A stretch of 23,798 nucleotides of DNA from Thalassiosira profunda (Eukaryota > Bacillariophyta > Thalassiosirophyceae > Thalassiosirales > Thalassiosiraceae), in NCBI GenBank assembly GCA_036939355.1, contig JALLAP010000069.1, forward strand, positions 1 to 23,798, in the 5' to 3' direction. This document shows, piece by piece, positions 8,443-16,918 of the stretch. The position numbers and the translations under genes are program-made. Numbering within the stretch: position 1 is the stretch's first letter; each line of letters opens with the position of its first letter. Under the pieces are notes generated by a model. It saw only the letters and a program-made list of their open reading frames with translations, did no database searches and had not been told where the DNA came from.

Positions 8443-9512
8443 CTATTTCCATTTGATGCAGCACTGCTTGTGCCCCCCTTTCGTCGCCTTCCAGTGCCGC
8501 CTCTGGCAGTCCTTGCTGAATACCACGCCGCGCGGCACCTTGAGCATCGCAGGAATGCTTTCTCAGGAGGTGCCTTCGTTTGGCATCTGAAGCAGTTCTT
8601 GCTGGCATTCTCCTCAATACTTTTCAAGTCGGCGATTGCGGTCTCATCTCTCGTTGCAGCTGCACGTCGAAGCCAATGCATTCCCTTTGTGAAGTTGGGG
8701 TTCAAATGAGGTGGCTCGAGCGTCCCGTTATGAGGACAGCACATGATGTATCCCAACAAACCCATCGAGTCCGCATCCCCCCTCTCCGCAGCTGGTGTCA
8801 ACACGCGGATTGCCTCGTCAGAAGATTTGCGTACACCGCGTTTGCCTTCGTAGTGAGCTTTTCCCAGGCCGTAGCATGCAAGATCATACCCCTTGTCAGC
8901 CGACCCTTTTAGGTGCCGAATGCATTCAGTATTATCCCCCTCATCTTCCAACACTCCAGCAAGGCAGTACTCGGCAATTGCGTGGCCCTGTTCGGCCGCG
9001 GCGAGATACCACCGCTTTGCTTCTTCAGGGGATTTTGGCAAACCATCCGAGCCCCGATCATACCGGCCACCAATCAAATCTTGGCAAATGGGGTCTCCCT
9101 TGTTCGCCCCAAGCGTCAATATTTCCACTCCCCTTTCCAAATCATCGCCAATCCTAGGGGGACGAATGAAGTCCAGTGCCAACCGGTGATACAATATGAG
9201 CGGCAAATGTCCATTCTCGAATCTCTCCTGCATCATTCTGGTACTGTCAACTTCGTCTTTGGGCATTTCGGCTCGACAGAGTGGGCAAGTGCGATCGAGC
9301 TGCTCTTCCTGCCGACCGACCGACCCTTCGGCGACCGCCCTGTCCAAATACGCTTTCCTCTTGTCGCGACAGTCAAGGCACGCCGCCTTGCCGCAACAGT
9401 AGAACCTTATCAGACGCTGCAAATCCCAAAAGGGCGGGAGGGGCTCCAGACAGAGCGGACAGTCGTCCTCCACAATGTTGCCGTTGCCCTGGTCGGTGGC
9501 CGCATCTGTCAT
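8443..9512 (-). pseudogene. Family member C: RING-like + Sel1 + MYND gene with a one-base frameshift in MYND
   Basis: ATG 9512 starts MTDAATDQGNGNIVEDDCPLC, identical to member E. The RING-like cluster (CPLC, CCGKAACLDC, CPLC) and Sel1 repeats are intact up to MYND: CFRCQTKAPPEKAFLRCSRC. At the codon for Cys in YCSK the plus strand reads CTTGCTGAATACC, where other copies read CTTGCTGCAATACC or CTTGCTGCAGTACC. One base is thus missing at about 8518-8519. In the current frame the protein goes on as YSARTARGG and runs past the ancestral stop, antisense into the 3' end of the 6646-8388 gene (to 8238). In the shifted frame the remaining ligands and KDCQRRHWK are preserved, with a TAG at 8445-8443. 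A draft-sequence error is possible. Otherwise the second half of the zinc finger is lost. Confidence 0.85.
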
Positions 9513-10227
9513 TGTGGTGCACGTGGAAGCAAGCTCCGGCTGTCCCCGATTTACCGCAAGCAACGCCGATGAAATCAGATAGCAGCGGCCGACGACGGAA
9601 GCCACGCGCCGGTTAGATACTGTCGAGCTCAAAGGTGGAGGTGGTGTTGGGAGGAGGTGGGCGCACGGGGGAGTCGGATCACCGACAGAGTCGGATCGGG
9701 GAGGCTGAGGACAGTGAGAGACGAGGAGCCTATTCTGTAGTTCCTCGCATAGATAGGCCTCCTCGTACCCCGTACGTACCTTGGGGCTTGAGAAGCCTCC
9801 CCTACTTAACTTACGCGGTACCAGGGCTTCTTAGTAGATAGCGCCGGGCGCCGCGCCCGCCCCGTTCCGTTCATTTTTACGACAGAATACCAGCTCCCTC
9901 GTAGAGCTGTACTGCAAAATGTCGTCAGATGAGAGGGAGATTTGATCCTCACATCTTCCCCTCCAAATTTGATACGGAGTCCCAAGCACAACTCGCTGAT
10001 TTCTACGTGGAGGTTGAAGTTGGGAAATCGTCGCCGTCATTTTACGATCTTTTGTCGACACATACTGATTCCGTTGTTGACGCCAGCCTAGATCATCGCT
10101 AAGTAAACGTCTCGAACGTCTCGACGGATCCGTTCGACCCTGCTCTTGACAATGAAGACAACCTCCTCCCTCGCCTCGCTCCGCTCCTGCGGCGGAGGAG
10201 AGGAAGCCTCCGCACAATTCGAGGACG
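9513..10227. promoter_or_regulatory. Divergent region upstream of member C and the recombinase remnant
   Basis: The first ~150 bp resemble the region upstream of member E: GTGGTGCACGTG (9514-9525), GGAAGCCACGCGCCGGTT (9597-9614) and CTGTCGAGCTCAAAGGTGG (9620-9638) recur at 13843-13947. GTACGTAC lies at 9772-9779. Further right, a short frame on the plus strand at 9929-10102 (57 codons, starting MRGRFDPHIFPSKF) is open but matches nothing recognised. It could be a leftover of the recombinase-like element just downstream. Confidence 0.45.
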
Positions 10228-10983
10228 ATGGTCAACTCAACAGAGCCCTCGCCGCCGGCTGGTGGCGCCGCTACCTTTGCGACGATGCCTGAGCTAGGCG
10301 GCGACGATGTCGAGGAGGGCGCCATCAACGACGCCGCGTGCGATGGCTCCGCGGGCGACGATGCCGCGGGCGACGATGCCGACGGCGATGTTGCAAGTGG
10401 AGATGGTGGAAACTCGTCCGCAGCGCCGTGTGGCCGTCCCAACGTGGCGTGCCTCCGCTCGCTCGGCGGCGACGATGTCGAGGAGGGCGCCATCCCGGAC
10501 GGTGCCATCGCCATCGACGACCCAGCGGGCGCCGCGGGAGGAGATGCCGTAGTCGACGCCCCCGCCGGCGACGAGACGAACACAGAGGAGAACAATCCGC
10601 TCGAAGAGCCGCACGGTCGTGGACGTACGCCCGAGATTCGCGCGAACTTTGCCCCGGATAGCGTCTGCAGCGCCGGCAAACGGGCGCTGACCCGGGGATT
10701 GTATATGCAATTCAATGATTGGTTCCTTGAGGAGGGATTGGCGGAGGGAGCCTTTGCAGCTATGTTTGCAGAGCTAACTTGCGCCACTGGATACCGTGCA
10801 GACAGGATTGGGCAGATGACTGCCCAGTTGTTCAATGGGAAGCCGTCCTACCAATCGAAACGCTTTGGTAATGTTGTGAAGAGGATTTGCTTGAGACACA
10901 GGGATGAGATTGTGCAGGAGTTTGGATTCGATATTGCCGACATTGGTGTTCATTCGTGGCGTCAATTCGCTTTAACCTCGTAG
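10228..10983 (+). mobile_element. Decayed Crypton-like tyrosine-recombinase remnant
   Basis: This is a 251-residue frame from ATG 10228. The first ~130 residues are Ala/Asp/Gly-rich low complexity with an exact 30-nt direct repeat (10297-10326 and 10465-10494, 168 nt apart, in frame) coding GGDDVEEGAI. The rest resembles tyrosine-recombinase-like proteins of diatom repeats: ALTRGLYMQFNDWFLEEGLAEG..FAAMFAELT is like their N-terminal helical part. RFGNVVKRICLRHRDEIVQEFG then DIADIGVHSWRQFALTS is like the RFGK..DIGTHSIRKGAATY region, which carries the H-x-x-R catalytic pair. The segment that would hold the first catalytic Arg seems deleted, and the frame stops right after HSWR, before the catalytic Tyr. 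It should be inactive. Identification is by motif memory; a domesticated or unrelated protein is possible. Confidence 0.55.
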
Positions 10984-11532
10984 CATGAGATAGTATTCCA
11001 ATGTATTTGTTTGTATGGTAGACAATTGCAATAATTGCAATTAGTAAGTGTGCACCGCACTTGCCGTCCGTGGCGGGAGTGCCAATGCCACTGCCGCCTC
11101 TTGCCAATCATCGGGAGGGTCGTCGGTAGTGATATATGGGTGGAGGAGGGACGAGGGAGCGGCGGCGGGGGGCTACAAATACGTCAAGGTGTCATGTTGT
11201 TGTTGTCTTTTGCTGTCTGAGCGCGCTGAAAATCACTAAGACAGTACGTAGGCCTTTACTTACGTACTATCTGCCTGTTCGCATTTTGTACGTAAAAAGC
11301 CCGAGGTAAAACGCACCGCCGCACCGCCGCCCCGCCCAGCTAGCTAAGCAAAGAACCCCCGCCCGTCCCCCCTCCTGGCCCCTCCTATCCCGCCCCTGCG
11401 TCCTTGACCCGGCATCGGTTTGTGGCTGACGCTGCTTTGTGTTGTTTAGTTGAAAACGGCGGGGCTTGAGCACCGCAGCAGTTAGCACGCGAGAAGGGAG
11501 CGCCGCGTGGTGCACGTGTGTCGCGTTAGATC
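10984..11532. promoter_or_regulatory. Region upstream of member D
   Basis: No gene was recognised. ATTGCAAT occurs twice at about 11024-11040. Three TACGTA motifs cluster at 11245-11250, 11261-11266 and 11289-11294, about 240-290 bp before the ATG of D. GTGGTGCACGTG lies at 11507-11518, 14 nt before that ATG. The region 11300-11400 is C-rich on the plus strand. Confidence 0.45.
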
Positions 11533-12582
11533 ATGCCGGAACCGCCTGTTGAGGACGACTGCCCGCTCTGCCTGGAACCTCTGCCGCCGTTTTGGGATCA
11601 GACGCGTCTGATAGTATCCACCTGCTGCGGCAAGGTGACATGCAAAACATGTCGTGACAAAGAGATGGCGTTTCTGAGGGATGCCAACCTCAACGGTTCG
11701 TTTGGCAGGGAGGAGGAACAGCTCAACAACTTCTGTCCGATGTGTCGGTCCAGAAACCCCGCATACCATTCTCCATATGAGATGATGGCAGAAAAATTCG
11801 AGAAGGGCCAGTTGCCGCTGAATTTGTACAAAGAATTAGGGTGTTGTTATCTGAATGGGGCACAGGGAGTTGAGACAAATGTCGAGAATGGCGTGGATAT
11901 TCTACTGCTCGGCGCTGAAAAGGGAGACCCCAAGTGTCAATTTGTGCTCGGTGAGGGTTATCGAAAAGGTGATTACGTGCCAAAATCCTCCGTGGATGCG
12001 AAGCGGTGGTTATTGACCGCGACCGAACAGGGCCATGCAGTTGCCGAGGCCCGTCTGGCACATTTGTTCCGAAACGAGGGTAACGATGATAAATTCGTGC
12101 GCTATCTGAGAGGTTCGGCAGAAAAAGGCTACGATGATGCTTGCCATGACCTGGGTGTGACTTACTACAACGGTGACCATGGGCTCCCAAAATCAATGGA
12201 AGATGCAATCCGAGTGTTGACACCTGCGGCGGAGAGGGGGGATGTGCAGTCAATGGGCTTGTTGGCAAGAATTTGGTTTGGTGATGTTCATTTCCCACGA
12301 GGTAACCCCAATTTCTCAAAAGCGCTGTATTGGACTAGAAGGGCGGCTGATGGAGGGGATAGTCACACACAGAAATTCTTGAGGCCTATTGAGCAGTTGG
12401 CAAGCATCACATGCTTCAGATGCAACAAGTTATCGACGTCAGGAGAGGCATTCCTGCGTTGCTCGAGGTGCCGTTCGGCTTGGTACTGCAGCAAGGACTG
12501 CCAAGTGCAGCACTGGAAGGAGGCAGTGGGCGGTCACAAGCAGTGTTGCATCAAATGGAAAAGTGATGCGAAGCAATCTTGA
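11533..12582 (+). CDS. Family member D: intact RING-like + Sel1 + MYND protein
   Basis: A 349-residue single-exon frame starts at MPEPPVEDDCPLC. The RING-like cluster is C10, C13, C31/C32, C37, C40, C68, C71, with CCGK where a standard RING has CGH. Residues about 85-280 form Sel1-type helical repeats (GDPKCQFVLGEGYRKGD, TEQGHAVAEARLAHLFRNEGND, GYDDACHDLGVTYYNGDHGL, AAERGDVQSMGLLA). MYND spans about 294-340: C-x2-C, CSRC, YCSKDC, HW, H-x3-C. In related proteins RING-type fingers may act in ubiquitin transfer, while Sel1 and MYND bind partner proteins. Whether this RING-like cluster has E3 activity is unknown. D is the only member on the plus strand and converges with E (194 bp apart). Its start and upstream G-box orientation match member B, and its C-terminus (KWKSDAKQS) resembles A (KWESATKQA). 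Confidence 0.88.
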   Translation: MPEPPVEDDCPLCLEPLPPFWDQTRLIVSTCCGKVTCKTCRDKEMAFLRDANLNGSFGREEEQLNNFCPMCRSRNPAYHSPYEMMAEKFEKGQLPLNLYKELGCCYLNGAQGVETNVENGVDILLLGAEKGDPKCQFVLGEGYRKGDYVPKSSVDAKRWLLTATEQGHAVAEARLAHLFRNEGNDDKFVRYLRGSAEKGYDDACHDLGVTYYNGDHGLPKSMEDAIRVLTPAAERGDVQSMGLLARIWFGDVHFPRGNPNFSKALYWTRRAADGGDSHTQKFLRPIEQLASITCFRCNKLSTSGEAFLRCSRCRSAWYCSKDCQVQHWKEAVGGHKQCCIKWKSDAKQS

Positions 12583-12776
12583 ACCGGTTGGTAGGCAAAA
12601 GAAAACAAGAAATGCAAGAGTGAGAAAGAAGGAGGCAGATGGACAGGGGAGAGGAGACGAAGCAATGACATCTGCGACAAAACTGTCTAGGAGAATATTT
12701 TCCCTGCTAACTTTTGGCCGCTCATATCTTTTGTTCTATTTCAGCTCTTCTCGACTGGGTCGTTGCGCATCTCCAC
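12583..12776. other. Convergent spacer between members D and E
   Basis: 194 bp separate the two stop codons. No gene was seen. The two inverted paralogues on either side form a head-facing pair that could recombine or give complementary transcripts. Confidence 0.5.
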
Positions 12777-13841
12777 CTATTCCCATTTGATGCAATGCTT
12801 CTTGTGCCCACCCACTCCAGCCTTCCAGTGCCGTCTCTGGCAATCTTTGCTGCAGTACCACGCCGCGCGGCACCTCGAGCATCGCAGGTATGCATTATCT
12901 GGCGGTGCTTCCTTGTTGCATCTGAAGCAGAATTTGCTGGCACCCTCCTCCAGCACTTTTAAGTTGGAGATGGTGGCTTGATCTCCCTTTGCAGCTGCTC
13001 GTCGAAGCGAGTGCATTCCCTCTGTGAAATTGGGGTTGTATCGTGGATCTACCCACGGATCTGGGTCGCACATTACAACCCCCAAAAGACCCATCGACAT
13101 TGCATGCCCCCTCTCCGCAGCTGGCGTCAGAACACAGATTGCCTTTTCCATCGATTTTTGGGCGCCGCGGATGCCCTTGTAGCAAGTCACGCCAAAGTTG
13201 TAGCTTGCCTCGTTGCATCCTTTTGATGCGGACCCTCTCAGATATCGCAAGTACTCAGGATCATTGCCCTCGTCTCTAAACATCAACGCAAGATTGTACC
13301 CGGCCTCCGCGTGACCCTGTGCAGTCGCGGCGAGATACCACCGCTTTGCTTCTGCTGTTGATTTTGGCAAACCATCTTCGCCCCTTCGATATCTGCCGCC
13401 AATCAAAAACTGGCAATGAGGATCTCCCTTCTCCGCGCCAAGCATCAATATTTCCGTGCCCCTTCGCACATCTCTCTCCAATCCTCCTTCCCCATCAATG
13501 CATCTTTTCCCTAACATCCAATGCATATTTAGTGGCAGCTGGCCATTCTCGAACCTGGCCAACATCGACCTCCCTACATCGTCATCCTCGGGTATTCGGG
13601 TTCGGCAGAGTGGGCAAGTGCGGTTGAGCTGCTGCTCCTGCTTGCCATACGTTCCTTCGGCCATTGCCCTCTCCACAACAGCGTCCCGCTGTTCCTTGCA
13701 ATCTCTACATATGCACTTGCCGCAGCAGCGGGTCGTCACTCGACGCTCCAAATCCCAAAAGGGCGGGAGGGGCTCCAGGCAGAGCGGGCAGTCGTCCTCC
13801 ACAATATTGCCGTTGCCCTGGTCGGTGGCCGCATCTGTCAT
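12777..13841 (-). CDS. Family member E: intact RING-like + Sel1 + MYND protein
   Basis: A 354-residue single-exon frame runs from ATG 13841 to TAG 12777. It starts MTDAATDQGNGNIVEDDCPLC, identical to member C. The RING-like cluster is C18, C21, CCGKCICRDC and CPLC. Sel1 repeats follow (GDPHCQFLIGGRYRRGEDGL, TAQGHAEAGYNLALMFRDEGND, GCNEASYNFGVTCYKGIRGA, AAERGHAMSMGLLGVVMCDP). MYND is complete: CFRCNKEAPPDNAYLRCSRC, YCSKDCQRRHWK, H-x3-C, ending IKWE. With D it is one of only two undamaged copies here. Its 5' flank is also similar to that of C, so C and E come from a duplication that included upstream DNA. It diverges from the PCIF1-like gene, sharing about 330 bp of upstream sequence. Expression and targets are unknown. 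Confidence 0.88.
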   Translation of the reverse strand: MTDAATDQGNGNIVEDDCPLCLEPLPPFWDLERRVTTRCCGKCICRDCKEQRDAVVERAMAEGTYGKQEQQLNRTCPLCRTRIPEDDDVGRSMLARFENGQLPLNMHWMLGKRCIDGEGGLERDVRRGTEILMLGAEKGDPHCQFLIGGRYRRGEDGLPKSTAEAKRWYLAATAQGHAEAGYNLALMFRDEGNDPEYLRYLRGSASKGCNEASYNFGVTCYKGIRGAQKSMEKAICVLTPAAERGHAMSMGLLGVVMCDPDPWVDPRYNPNFTEGMHSLRRAAAKGDQATISNLKVLEEGASKFCFRCNKEAPPDNAYLRCSRCRAAWYCSKDCQRRHWKAGVGGHKKHCIKWE

Positions 13842-14171
13842 TGTGGTGCACGTGGAAGTAGACAGCTCCGCTCTGGGCGATTTTGATGAGAATGGCCGCG
13901 GCAGATGATGGAAGCCACGCGCCGGTTGCTGTCGAGCTCAAAGGTGGGGGTGGTGAGGGAGGAGTGGGCGCCCGGGGAGTGGGTCGGGTGGGAGCGGGAG
14001 CGCGCCGCGGGGAGGGGGAGCTGGAGGGTACGTACGTACTTACGCGATTACCTACGGTTCTTGCCTGCGTGCGCGCTCGCTCGCCTCTCGCCTCCTATCC
14101 CCGCTCCCCGCGCCCTCGCTCGCTCGGGCACCACGCACCACCAATTTTCCATCCCTCCTCCGCGGTGCATC
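13842..14171. promoter_or_regulatory. Divergent promoter region (member E / PCIF1-like gene)
   Basis: GTGGTGCACGTG at 13843-13854 lies one base from the ATG of E (sense CACGTGCACCAC). GGAAGCCACGCGCCGGTT (13910-13927) and CTGTCGAGCTCAAAGGTGG (13929-13947) are shared with the upstream of member C. TACGTACGTAC lies at 14029-14039, followed by ACTTACGCG. The plus-strand frame is open through here in the phase of the downstream gene, but its Arg/Gly/Pro-rich reading looks non-coding. Confidence 0.5.
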
Positions 14172-16540
14172 ATGGCGGTCCGGGGCGACGACGACGTCCT
14201 CGCCCTCCTCGACGAGATGGGTGGCGGCGGATCCTCGTCGCCGTCCATCAACGTCGCCCATCAACCGTCAGTAAGGTAGAGGACGCGGCTGCACAATCGG
14301 CAGCGGGCCATCAAGCCATTTGCAACGAGCATCTGGCCACGCTCGTGGCCGCGTATCAATTGGGCCCGCCGAGCAACCCCCACGTCGAGCTCGCGCGGCA
14401 CCGGCGCCACGAGAAGTTCAAGGCGGGCTTTTACGACATGTTTCGGGCGTGTGCGCCCCAGGACCCAAATGCAAGTGGCGGCAAACAACACAAGCAATCG
14501 TCTGGCGGAGGTGATGGCAATCCGCAGTGGGAGCGAAACAAGCGCCTCAAATCAATCATTCGATCGGTGTGGAAGGGCATGCCGCCCCACAGCGTGTGGG
14601 AGCGGTATCAGTTCTCGCTCAAGACGCTGGAGGCCGAGTGCGTGGGGGAGATGCAGGCCGAAGCCATTGGGAGCGGTAGCTCGGAATACACCCCGCCCTG
14701 GTGCCAGCATGCAAACGATGTGGAGATATTGTTGCAGCAGCTCGCTAGCCCGACGGTGCACCAGATTCTCGCGTGGATTGTCGCGGGGAGATCGAGGGGT
14801 GTCGTATGGGAGCCCCTGCTCCCGGTACAATCCGTCTCCTCGTCTGTGTACGAAGCACGGTCAGCGGGGATGCAAGGGATTGAACTAAAGTATCGAAATG
14901 GGTCGATAGAGCTGCTAAGGGAGGAGGTAGAGTTCCAGTTCCGCAGGGCAATGAAGCAGCGGAAACAGAAGGGCGGTGGAAAGAATGCAAAGCCGCTATC
15001 AATCGATGAAATTTATGTCTCGCTGAAAGAGTTGGGTGGGGATGGCTCGGAGAAGATGGACAGTGGCGAAAAGAGCAATGCCAAGAAGTCGAAAAAGGAG
15101 AAGAAGAGGTCGAGGAAAGATTGCCACGAACTAGAGGATGATCCGTTTGACAAAGAGGAGCACGTCCTTCGCACAATCTTCCAATCCGATCCGTTCCAAA
15201 AGCTACTGCAAAAGCTGCACCGAAAGTTCAATCACTTGGCGGAGGAGTCTTATTCCGCCTTCTTGTCAGAGCTGCAAAAGCTCTCGAATCGGTTGCTGGT
15301 GGAGGAGCAGGGCCGGTCTGGAGGAAAGAAGCGGAAGCGCAAAAGCGGTAGCAAGAGTGGCAGTGGTGGCATGCCCCAAATTTCCTATGTGGAGCACGAT
15401 GGTAGAGACGGAAACGATGCTGTTGGAGAGCGGCAGCTCATGGTGACGTTCGCGGGCGTCTCAATGAAAATCAACGAGGCGCACAAAGAAAAGCTGCAAT
15501 CTTTATATCAGCGAACATTGAACAACATCCTGGATGGCCGCAACGACGAACGATACGTCCAACAATTTCCCCAGCTCCTCTTCGCCATCCTCCTGCGGTA
15601 CGACGCGCTGGAAGGGGCAGGATTGCAATCGGCTGTGCCGCAAGGGGTGTTCCATTTCCTCAGCCGGAGGTTTGGATGCCAGTGGGAATGCTTTGCGAGT
15701 CCATTCAACTGCTGGTACGAGGATACGGGAGAGCGGGGCGGGAGGTACGGCAGTGCGTTTGGGGATACGGATGCTCTGTTCGGATCGGCTGGCAGCTTTT
15801 TTGGGATGGACTTCTTGCGGTTGGCCGAGTCTGGTGGGTGCTTCCAGGCCAATCCGCCATTTGCTTCGGCGTTCATCGAGAAGATGCGCACTCGAATGAA
15901 CGATTCTTTGGTGGCTTCTAATGAGAGTGATGGCAAGACGACGCCACTCATGTTTGTCATCTTTGTGCCGGCATGGACGGAGAGCTCGGGCTGGAAGGCG
16001 ATATCGTCTTCGCCCCATCTATCGCGGCACGTCCTGCTGAGCCAGAAGGACGACGTTCACTATTACGCCGAGGGTACGCAGCACAGACGCGCGCTGGGAG
16101 AGAAAGGAACGCATCGAATTGCCTCGTTTGATACGAGCGTCTTCTTCCTCCAAAATGATGCGGCAAAGGAGAAGTGGCCGCTCGAAGAAGAGGATGATAA
16201 AGCGCTGAAATCTGCGTTTTCCTTTACTGCAGTGAAAACCATTGGGAAGGGTGGCAGAAAGGATACTGTGATGGGAAGGAAGGCAGACAAGCAATCGTCT
16301 GTGAAGCAGCTGCCAAAAGCTACAAAAGCACCGGCCAAGAGAGAAAGGACGAAGGAGTCTCACTCGAGGAAAGATAAGAGCAAAGGTTCTCAGAGAAAGG
16401 GAAAGCTGGTGACGGGCGGGCAAGACGAGATGAGCATCCTCGCATCGATGGGAATATTAGACGGTGGTTCGACCAAGGACAAAAGCCCACAATCGAGCGG
16501 TGGAAGCAAGCAAAAATGGAAGAAACGACGCAAGAAGTAG
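14172..16540 (+). CDS. PCIF1: PCIF1/CAPAM-like cap-specific m6Am methyltransferase
   Basis: The C-terminal half matches the PCIF1 catalytic region: FPQLLFAILLRYDALEGAG, QSAVPQGVFHFL, ECFASPFNCWYED, SAFGDTDALFGSAGSFF, then FQANPPFASAFIEKM with the catalytic NPPF (nt 15851-15862) and PLMFVIFVPAW. PCIF1 methylates N6 of the 2'-O-methyladenosine next to the mRNA cap in the nucleus, and in animals binds the phosphorylated Pol II tail through a WW domain. No WW domain was seen here. Basic, low-complexity stretches (about 15040-15120, 15320-15370 and the tail from 16250) look like nuclear-localisation and disordered segments. The best start, ATG 14172 (MAVRGDDDVLALLDEMGGGG), is in another phase from the main frame and hits a stop at 14279; the main phase is clear from about 14275 (KVEDAAAQSAAGHQ). 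An indel or an unusual tiny intron must join them. Confidence 0.85.
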
Positions 16541-16916
16541 CCGTCGTAAAGCTTGGATGCTGCCACCTTCTCCTTGCGCTTGTGTCAAGGTTGACACAAA
16601 CTATCCCATCTCATAAGTAAGTGAGACGAGGCAAAGCAGTGCTTGGATTTTGGCTGCAGTAACTCTACCTGCGTGCTCTGTTGACTGAAGATCATACAAG
16701 CAAGTCATTACAATTTACTTCATACAAGTGCGGGCAAACATTAGTAGATTGGGATGCTCCTGTCACAAACAGTATCTTTCGTGTTGCACCCCTGTTGACA
16801 AGGCCTCTTCAGAAATCGACGCACCCATCAGGATTCGTCAAAATCACACGGAATACAATTCTCTTGAACAATGCACCGTCAATCATGACTCTCTATCCCC
16901 CAGAGAGTGGTCATGA
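16541..16916. other. Convergent intergenic region
   Basis: About 375 bp lie between the stops of the PCIF1-like gene (+) and the M43 protease gene (-). Short frames at 16681-16920 have no family signal. The only structure seen is the hairpin at 16881-16918. A short repeat of TTGACACAA type occurs near 16590. Confidence 0.5.
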
Positions 16917-16918
16917 TT
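16881..16918. repeat. 14-bp hairpin with a 3-nt bulge at the 3' end of the M43 gene
   Basis: AATCATGACTCTCT (16881-16894) pairs with AGAGAG (16902-16907) and TCATGATT (16911-16918), leaving TGG bulged and a 7-nt loop. The right arm overlaps the TAA of the protease gene (16919-16917). The transcript would fold directly at its stop codon or just after it, so a 3'-end or stability element is possible. Confidence 0.7.

Noticed and set aside
9831..10835. 334-residue minus-strand frame
   Set aside because: Ala/Ser/Pro-rich mirror of the low-complexity part of the recombinase remnant; no motif of its own.
13883..14171. Upstream extension of the PCIF1-like frame
   Set aside because: It would start at a non-ATG codon and reads through promoter DNA shared with members C and E; Gly/Arg/Pro-rich only.
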